From the NCBI GenBank assembly GCA_003427395.1, contig BFEA01000001.1, positions 1,070,450-1,095,213 on the forward strand: DNA of 24,764 nucleotides. The letters run 5' to 3'. The translations under genes and the position numbers were made by a program. Source of the stretch: Chara braunii (taxonomy: Eukaryota > Streptophyta > Charophyceae > Charales > Characeae). The notes beneath the pieces are model-generated. The model did not search any database and was not told the DNA's origin. It saw nothing but the letters and a program-made list of their open reading frames with translations. Below, in pieces: positions 18,650-24,764 of this stretch (position 1 is its first letter; each line of letters opens with the position of its first letter).

Positions 18650-19750
18650 CTTACGGGTGGACGAAATTCCGAAAGTCGTCGAGGGCTCGACAGGATTCGA
18701 AAAAAAAGAAATTCAAAAGGAAAGAAGCAAAAACTCCCGCGCGATTACCGCGTCGGAAACCCAACAGCAGAACAAGAAAGAAGCGACGTCAAACATTATT
18801 AATCGCACCTCTGTCGGCGCGCCAGCCACTCAATCGACCATCCCGGGATTTGCCCATCCGTGGCCCCAGCCATCCGAAAAGAGGCGACGTAAAAAGAAGA
18901 ACAATCAAGGACACCGATGCAATTTTCCCGTTGGATCCCATCTCCTGCAATTGGCCCAACCTTCCCAGCTTAGGACCCCTCATTGTTATCGCACAGAGAA
19001 TCGCGCGGAACAGAAATTGGTTCGTCACATATGCCCAGGGGGTTCCAATCTTAAGCAAGCTCCTGCTTGCTTAGTCATCACGACACGTGTCGATTTCTCT
19101 AATCGACCGACACGCGGAGCTTTCTTCGTTGCCACTTACCATGTGAAAGAGTGTGGAAGTCATCCAGTGTGGCGTACATGGCTCTATCCTACAAGTTCCC
19201 CAGGAAGGGCTCTATCCATTGGAGGAGGGGATCGCTCGTGCCATCCTTGCGACACGTGCCATGCAATCGCGCATCAGTAATTAGCAGGGAGAGGAAAGGG
19301 AAGGCGGTACATGGGGGCGTGTTGAGGGGGTGGGTCAATCGGGAGTGGGGGTATAGAGCTTTCCATTCCTGCGACCGTCACCGGAAGCTCCTGATATCGG
19401 ACGATCCGATGGAAGCGAGGGAAGCGGGTCCCACTATGGGGGAGAGATGCGAGATAGTCGGGGTAGAGGGTTGCGGAGGTGCGGAGGAGGGCCGTCCGGA
19501 ATCGATCATGGTTTTCGCACGCGGGGATAGTCCCCGTGATCATGCAATAAACCTCGATCATGTTGTGGCCTCGCCACGCGGCACTAAAGAGAAGGACATG
19601 GCGGCAAAAGACAGGGTTGGCGCACCGAGTAGAAGGGTGCGGGTGTACCGTGACAGCGAGGCGGGTAGCGTAGAAGTGACGGAAGGTGTCGGTGGGGAAG
19701 GGGTTGTGGGGAAAAGAGATTGGGCGGTGATCTGGCGGAGGGTGAGGTAA
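18650..19750 (-). other. Possible 3' UTR and LTR region of element C
   Basis: GC-rich sequence lies downstream (minus sense) of the last ORF of element C. It is where the 3' UTR and 3' LTR should be, but the second LTR is outside the window, so LTR ends cannot be set. It has a perfect hairpin (TAAGCAAGC, loop TCCT, stem back; 19052-19073) next to a palindrome with a G-box core. Plus-strand open frames of about 200 codons (18657-19280, 19151-19750) have no protein-like features and are probably chance. Confidence 0.4.
19052..19092. promoter_or_regulatory. Hairpin plus G-box palindrome
   Basis: A perfect nine-base stem with a four-base loop (19052-19073) is followed by the 12-bp palindrome CGACACGTGTCG (19081-19092). 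The palindrome contains CACGTG, the plant G-box that bZIP and bHLH factors bind. If this region is the LTR, it could be a promoter element. Function is inferred from motif only. Confidence 0.35.
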
Positions 19751-20806
19751 TCAAGGGGACGGCGGGATAACGACCGGGGACGAAGCCCAATGCCCCGCAT
19801 CGACATGCGTTCGAACTGGGGGGCGGGGGGATGGGGAGGGGGATCGGCTCCGTCGCCTGCGCGCTGGTGCGCTCGAAGTCTCGGCAGCAGGGTCCCCATC
19901 GTCGTTCTTGGGTGGCTCGGGATCCTTGGTCGGGTCGTTCGGGATCAGCAGATCCACGCCGCTCGCGTACTCCAGTGGCTGCTTCCCGACCGCGATTTCT
20001 TCTCTCCGCCGCGCTGCCGCCTCGGGATCCTCCTTCTGAGCTTCGGCGTGATCCGCCTCCTCACCCAGAGTCTCCTACTCAGATCCTTCCTCTTCCTCCA
20101 ACTGATCTTCTTCTTCTTCTTCTTCACCCTCCTCCCCCGATTCTTCCTCGCTATACTCACTGTAACTTCCTTCCTCCTCCGCGATTCCTTCTTCGCTTTC
20201 GTCTTCCACCTCCGCTTCCTCTGCCACGGCTCTCTCTTCCACCGTTGTTCGAGGCGAAAAGAAGAGGAAGCCGATGATCCCACGGGGGTTCAGGTACTCG
20301 GCATGCGATGGGTAGCTGCCGCCTCCCATTCGATCCTCTAAGCAGGCTGACCACTACAAATACGGCGTTCATCTTCGCAAAAGAACGTGCGGCACTGGGC
20401 TCTCGTCACACTGCGATATGATGTCGAGGGGGAGGTCGTCGACCAGCTGCGCAAAGGGGATCGTGAGTTCCCACACGATCGTCTGCCGATGGCCTGGTTC
20501 TACCGCTCCAAAGACGAACCCGAGGAGATCTCCTTCCACCTCTATTCTCCAGGCCTGGATGATTAGCAGCTCCACGTTCTCCCTCGCAGCACGATGCTCA
20601 CTGTCCCGTGTCCACGTCAGCTCCACTTTGACCAGGCACAACGAAAGAGTGAGGTAATGCTCACACCAGATTTCCCAGTGTCTCGGCTCGAGAAGGCGAA
20701 CGACGAGTGGCTGGATACAGAAAGAAAGATAGGGATGGAGAGCAGACTGCCAGAAAGTGGGGAAGAGAGAGTGGAGAGCAAAGGTTGAGAACTGGGACCA
20801 GTTCAT
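19751..20806 (-). pseudogene. Element C, second post-integrase ORF: globular, acidic and Arg/Ser-rich (unknown)
   Basis: ATG 20806 overlaps the stop of the preceding ORF as ATGA, and is the first ATG after an in-frame TGA at 20911. One frame holds to a TGA at 19753-19751, about 350 codons, with three premature stops: TGA 20371, TAG 20356 and TAG 20077. Domains: a Trp- and Leu-rich start (NWSQFSTFALHSLFPTFW), a strand-rich globular part (GDLLGFVFGAVEPGHRQTIV), a highly acidic tract near 20260-20075 with long Glu runs, then a tail with PARRRRSRSPSPSPRPP. No family recognised. It could be one ancestral protein with the ORF before it, split by a frameshift. Confidence 0.45.
20097..20150 (-). repeat. 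TTC/TCC-rich tract coding for poly-Glu
   Basis: A pyrimidine-rich simple sequence on the plus strand gives runs of Glu on the minus strand within the acidic part of the second post-integrase ORF. It also resembles the purine-rich tract that primes plus-strand synthesis, but it is far from any identified LTR border. Confidence 0.6.
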
Positions 20807-21285
20807 TGAGGGCGCGGAAGGGGGACGAGCTCTGGGAGCGCTACCGTCGGTTCGTGTCGGGACGTGCGGAGCCCGCCGACGTCGATGCTGTCGGTGACGA
20901 CGAGGTTGTCACCGTGCCGCGCAAGCCACCAGCTCCACTCCTGTGCTAACTGTTCACCCCACTTCCTTAGCGATGTCCGGATTGTCGTATGCCTTGTAGG
21001 ATCCAGCGCGCTGATGTCCCCGCTGAAGACGACGACGGTAGACACGTGGCTGACCCCTGGCGCCAAAAGTCGTCGATAAGCCGATGCCTCTGCCAACACG
21101 AGTGTCTGGCTGTGCGCCGCAAAACGGAACTTTGCTGCCGCATACACCCCCGTGGTGCTGAAGAACTGCGCAAATCGGAGAAAATCCGAACTGATCCGTG
21201 GATGATGGACTTGTCTGATTGCCGAAATATCGCCGCGTGGTGCCAGCATGTGCTCGCCAAGAACCTGCTCGGTGGAAAAACTCAT
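20803..21285 (-). CDS. Element C, first post-integrase ORF, 160 codons (unknown)
   Basis: ATG 21285 overlaps the integrase stop by one base frame as ATGA (21285-21282). An in-frame TGA lies nine codons upstream (21312-21310), so this start is well placed. The 160 codons have no internal stop. The protein starts SFSTEQVLGEHMLAPRGD, has a hydrophobic segment SHVSTVVVFSGDISALDP, a Trp cluster (EWSWWLARHG), and a Pro-rich end. No signal peptide, clear membrane helix or envelope-like motif is visible. It lies where some gypsy elements carry an envelope or accessory gene, but nothing here supports an envelope. No family recognised. Confidence 0.5.
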   Translation of the reverse strand: MSFSTEQVLGEHMLAPRGDISAIRQVHHPRISSDFLRFAQFFSTTGVYAAAKFRFAAHSQTLVLAEASAYRRLLAPGVSHVSTVVVFSGDISALDPTRHTTIRTSLRKWGEQLAQEWSWWLARHGDNLVVTDSIDVGGLRTSRHEPTVALPELVPLPRPQ

Positions 21286-22779
21286 GGCAATGGCGTTTGC
21301 GACGGAGTATCAGCAGGGGAGCGAGACAGAGAAGGAGAGGGCGATAAGCAGTCGTCGTCCTCTTCCGTGCTGGAGGAGGGGGTGGATGAAGGTGGAGATG
21401 GAGAGGAAGGGAGAGGCCGCAGATAGGACACGTGGCGAGTGATCGGGCGGGCAGATTGGCTGTCGGAGACCTCAGGCACGAGCCGCACCATGTTCACTCC
21501 GTTCGGACCAAGCTCGACTACGCGAAATTGCTCGAAGAATCGTGGCGCTAGCTTACCCCGGCGAGCACATTTCCTCATCTGCACGATGTCCCCTAACTTA
21601 TATTGGGGCCATGGTCCCACATTCCCATTCCGGGCCTCGTAACTGCGGACCTGTCGGCCGTGGGCCAACTTAGTCATTTTCTGGCGCTTTCAGGCTAATC
21701 GAGGAAGGGACCGCTCCATCAGCTCTAGGTGTCGCTTGGCCTTGTCTCGAACCGTGGCCCTCGTGGGCCGTCGGTTCAACGAAGATTCATCTGGGAGGCT
21801 CGGTGTTGAAATGCAAGCCACACTATTGGTCCGTAATTGAAAGGGGCTCAAGCCCGTCGATTCGTGAGGCGTCCCCTGATGGACCGCCAGGATGTGATCC
21901 ACGATATCGGGTCAGGGTCTCGGATCCCGTGCCGCGATGTTTCGTCGCAGTGCAGTCTTAATCACCCTATTTGCGTTCTCTACCAGCCCGTTAGACTGTG
22001 ACATGTGGGGTGCAGTATTCCGAATGGCGACGCCGTGCATGACCAGATTCCTCAAAACTTCCCCCCTGAATTCTACCCCATTATCGGTCAGGATCTCCTC
22101 CGTGTCCTGATGCATTCCTAGAAAACGGTTGATGTATCGCGCGATTTCAGCCGCCTGTCGCGTACAACACTGATATGCCTCGATCCATTTCGAGAAGTGG
22201 TCTACAAATACCAGTAGGATTGAATACTCACAGCTATTAGGTCCAGGGGGCACCACGGTATCGGTAGTATCCATGCTAACTCTTTGGAAGAGCCGTTCAA
22301 CTACCATCGGCACTATCGATCTTGGCGGCTGAATCGGCGCCTTGTTAGCAGCGCAAACCTGACAGTTCTAGACGATGAATTTAACATCGTCGCGAATGTT
22401 GGACCAGTACCACTCATTTATCAACTGTCGCTTTCGTGATCCGTACAGCAAAGTGGGTTGCGGCTTCCTCATGCACCGTCTTAACCCAGTCATACCTCAT
22501 GAACGGGTGCGGCACTACCATCCAAATTCCATTACCGTCCGTTTTTCGCTTCTCTAACCGACCCTCGTTACAGCGATAGTCCCGAGCTCTTTCATTGGCC
22601 CTCCTCCGGTCCCCCTTAGTGAAGTCCTGGAGGGGATTACCTACCAAGGTGGCAATTAAAGGAATATCCATCCATACCTCGGCCCTTCTAAATTTTCGGG
22701 TCTTTTCTAACCCTTCTGACGTGGCTTCGAGAAAGCGCGCCTCGGTCGGGATCTTATCGACTCGGCACAAAGGGCACAA
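21282..22779 (-). pseudogene. Element C integrase (broken)
   Basis: The N-terminal zinc region has H-E-E-A-A-T-H near 22470, a frameshift near 22440, then EWYWSNIRDDVKFIV and C-Q-V-C near 22360. The core carries Asp at 22271 (SMDTTD), Asp at 22085 (LTDNGVEF) and Glu at 21980 (GLVENANRVIK), the DDE triad with 34 residues between the last two. The C-terminal part (from 21677) reads YKLGDIVQMR, KLAPRFFEQFRVVEL, then a Ser/Pro-rich end. Stops in frame: TAG 22370, TGA 21914 (likely a Trp codon) and TGA 21692. The final TGA (21284) overlaps the next ATG. The enzyme would insert element cDNA. Confidence 0.85.
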
Positions 22780-22926
22780 CCAAGGCTTATCGCCATTTCT
22801 GTACTAAACGCAAGAGCCATGGGCTCGTGCGACACATTGCCGACAATCTACCCACTCGACATAACCTTCCCCACTAGGACGCATAGGGACAGAGTAAACG
22901 CGTGAAATCGCTTCGCAAAAATAACA
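22765..22926 (-). other. PHD-type C4HC3 zinc finger between RNase H and integrase
   Basis: In one minus-strand frame: C-Y-F-C, 23 residues, C-R-Q-C, V-A-R-A, H-G-S-C, 11 positions, then W-L-C-P-L-C. This is C-x2-C-x23-C-x2-C-x4-H-x2-C-x11-C-x2-C with the Trp two residues before the seventh Cys, which is the hallmark of PHD fingers. One position is a TAG stop (22806-22804). PHD fingers commonly read histone H3 tails. All eight metal ligands are present. The same frame continues into the integrase N-terminal region, so the finger is part of pol. Confidence 0.6.
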
Positions 22927-22996
22927 AAATTGATCTGGTAGAGAAAGAAGGCATGAGGACGAGAGGGGAGAGAGAGGAGTTGCAAGATTACCTTCG

Positions 22997-24764
22997 TCAC
23001 CCATTGCCACATGCCGGCTTCTTGCCACGTGGGAAAACTGCCACTTGTCCGTACTTGGGTCCGTTCGTTGACTCCGGTTCCTTCCACGGGATGATTTCTT
23101 CACCTTTAGGTACCTTAGCTGGTCGATGCAGACGTGTCAATCCGTCCGCATTTCCATGCCTCTCCATCTTCCGATGGATGATATCGAAGTCGTACTCCTG
23201 CAGGCGCACTGCCTAGCGCCCAATCATACCTGTGTAGTTAGTGAGCCTCTTCAGAGCCAGCAGTGGCTCATGATCAGTCACTAGAAGGAACTTTTGTCCA
23301 TAAAGATACGGATGGAAGTGCTGGATTCCCCAGACCACAGCGTAACATTCACCTTGCGGGGCCGAATCGTTCCTCCACTCGTCTGGCACCGTGCGTGATG
23401 CGTATTCGATGACATGTTATCAGTCGTCGTTCCCCTTTTGCGCTAGAATGGCGGAAATTGCCTCCGGTTGCCAGTCCGTAATGAGAATGAACTGCTTCGT
23501 AGGGTCCGACCGGATCAAAATAGATGTTGTCGCCAGGGCGTCCTTGAGGGTGGCGAAAGCCTGCTCGCACTCGGCGTCCCAACTGAGAGGCTGGTCATTC
23601 CGCAGCAAGCTCGTAAGGGGCCTCGCTATCGCGGCAAAGCCCTTGATGAAACGATGATAGTACGATGCCGGTCCCAAAAAGGCTCGAGCCTACGTCAACG
23701 ATGTGCGGACGGGGGCATCCTTCACCGCCGCGACCTTTCTCGAATCTGGCTGCAGTCCTCCCCGCGTCACCACGTAGCCCAAGAACGAGATCTCTGATAG
23801 GAAAAACTCGCTCTTCTCGAGCGTGATCTTGAACCCAGCGTCTCTCAGAGCTCCCAGTGTCCATTTGATATGTTGTGCGTGCCCGTGATAGGTTTCCGAG
23901 TAGACTAAGATGTCGTTCATGTACACGATGACGCAGAAGTTGATCATTCCTTGATTCAGTCGTGTTTTGTTGACGAAGTTCTGAAACGTCACATTCATGG
24001 CTCGTTGAAACATAGCAGGCGCATTACAAATCCCCATCGGGAACCAGACCCACTGCCACGTGCCCTCAAACAATACGAAGGCCGTTTTTGGTCGATCTCC
24101 CTCCTTAACCAGAATGTGATGGAAACCGTGACGAATATCAAATTTACTAAAATAATTAGCACACCCAATCGCATCCAGCAAATCATCAATCCAGGGAAGG
24201 GGATACACATCTTTAACCGTGATATCATTCAGTTTCCGATAATCAATGCAAATGCGAATCGACCGATTCTTCTTCGGCACTAATACTACCGGGACTGACC
24301 ATGGCCCAGTGGCGGGTTCGATCCAACCATTAGCTTCGAACTCCCGAATCCGTTGAAGGGTTGTCTTCCGTTCCACCAGGGAATACCTGTAGGGTTTACA
24401 ATGGATGGGAGGATGGTTTCCAGTTTGAATTTCGTGCTGTATGACTAATGATAGTCCAATGTCTGTGTCTGTCACGCTAATCGCTCCCTGATAGTCTTTT
24501 AGAATGTCCGCGATTAGGTGATGGATCTCACCAGGTACGTAGTGGGGTACGTGCAACTCATACGATTGATTCCATATTCGTACATCGATTTGTTTCGTAC
24601 TTACTTGCTTAGTGGTTTCAGGCGGCGGTGCGGAAATAAACGAGTTGTCCGATCGTCAAGAGAATACCGTGGCCATCATTTGCGCATCCTGCTCCCGAAT
24701 GGCCACGTGTTCCTCCGGGGTTACTCCGTCGCGAATATCCTGCCATGGCACGGGTTTTGTCGAG
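22997..24764 (-). pseudogene. Element C pol: RT and RNase H (broken, cut by window end)
   Basis: One minus-strand frame runs from the window edge to 22997 with no frameshift. RT: KPYRYSLVERKTTLQRI, GWIEPATGPWSVPVVLVPKK, ICIDYRKLND, FSKFDIRHGFHHI with the first catalytic Asp, FPMGICNAPAMFQ, and the active-site box YMND (23923-23912), where the first of the two Asp is Asn. Connection: FLGPASYYHRFIKGFA. RNase H: LITDWQPEAISAI, ECYAVVWGIQHFHPYL, VTDHEPLLAL, HGNADGLTR, keeping the acidic catalytic residues. Stops: TGA 24658, TAG 23692, TGA 23422, TAA 23419 and TAG 23215 (a likely Trp codon). Upstream of the RT lies a linker of about 70 codons. Confidence 0.9.

Larger units (their letters stand above)
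19751..24764 (-). mobile_element. Element C: Ty3/gypsy element with PHD finger and extra 3' ORFs (partial)
   Basis: Reading the minus strand from the window end: a pol frame before RT, RT, RNase H, a PHD-type finger, integrase zinc region, integrase core and C-terminus, then two unknown ORFs joined by ATGA overlaps. Gag and protease lie beyond 24764. The integrase has no chromodomain that I can see. The element is unrelated in sequence to element A and is decayed mostly by stop codons instead of frameshifts. Confidence 0.8.

Noticed and set aside
18657-20341. Plus-strand open frames of about 180-207 codons (18657-19280, 19151-19750, 19790-20341)
   Set aside because: Low-complexity or random-looking translations; the minus strand holds the coherent element C frame in 19751-20341.
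19751-21285. Retroviral-type envelope gene after integrase
   Set aside because: No signal peptide, no membrane helix, no cleavage motif; acidic and Arg/Ser-rich domains do not fit an envelope.

Overview
The window looks like an intergenic-to-intronic stretch of a nuclear genome from the green plant lineage. The signs are a Ty3/gypsy chromovirus with a C-terminal chromodomain, a plant-type L1 LINE with a zf-RVT finger, a short run of plant-type telomere repeat (CCCTAAA), and what look like spliced exons with GT/AG borders. A streptophyte alga or other early-diverging plant would fit, but the species cannot be settled from sequence alone. No tRNA, rRNA, CRISPR array or bacterial-type operon was seen. 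Single ambiguous bases occur at 7328 and 9952.

Layout. (1) 1-5.4 kb, plus strand: a decayed Ty3/gypsy chromovirus (element A) with gag, protease, RT, RNase H, integrase and chromodomain, broken by many frameshifts. It is preceded by a C30 run and a two-copy diverged tandem repeat. (2) 5.4-8.1 kb: mostly unassigned sequence with short repeats, ending in a possible terminal exon of a minus-strand host gene. (3) 8151-16574, minus strand: an essentially full-length L1-type LINE (element B). It has a poly(A) tail, a 13-15 bp target-site duplication on both sides, 5'-UTR monomer repeats, a very long ORF1 and an ORF2 with APE, RT and zinc finger. (4) 16.85-18.1 kb, minus strand: candidate exons of an unidentified host gene, including a duplicated exon segment. 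The LINE appears to sit in an intron of this gene, in the same orientation. (5) About 18.65-24.76 kb, minus strand: the 3' part of a second, unrelated Ty3/gypsy element (element C), cut by the window end.

The most interesting part is element C. Its pol reads RT, RNase H, then a PHD-type C4HC3 zinc finger, then integrase. The integrase frame ends in an ATGA stop/start overlap with an extra ORF of 160 codons, which itself ends in a second ATGA overlap with a further ORF of about 350 codons (globular, then very acidic, then Arg/Ser-rich). I recognise neither extra protein. The element is dead: its RT box reads YMND instead of YxDD, and it carries about a dozen premature stops with few frameshifts, a pattern that suggests transition (deamination-type) decay.

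Elements A and B decayed differently, largely through small indels. In two cases the frameshift is explained exactly by a short tandem duplication: a 17-bp unit in nearly three copies in the integrase of A, and a 32-bp direct repeat in ORF2 of B.
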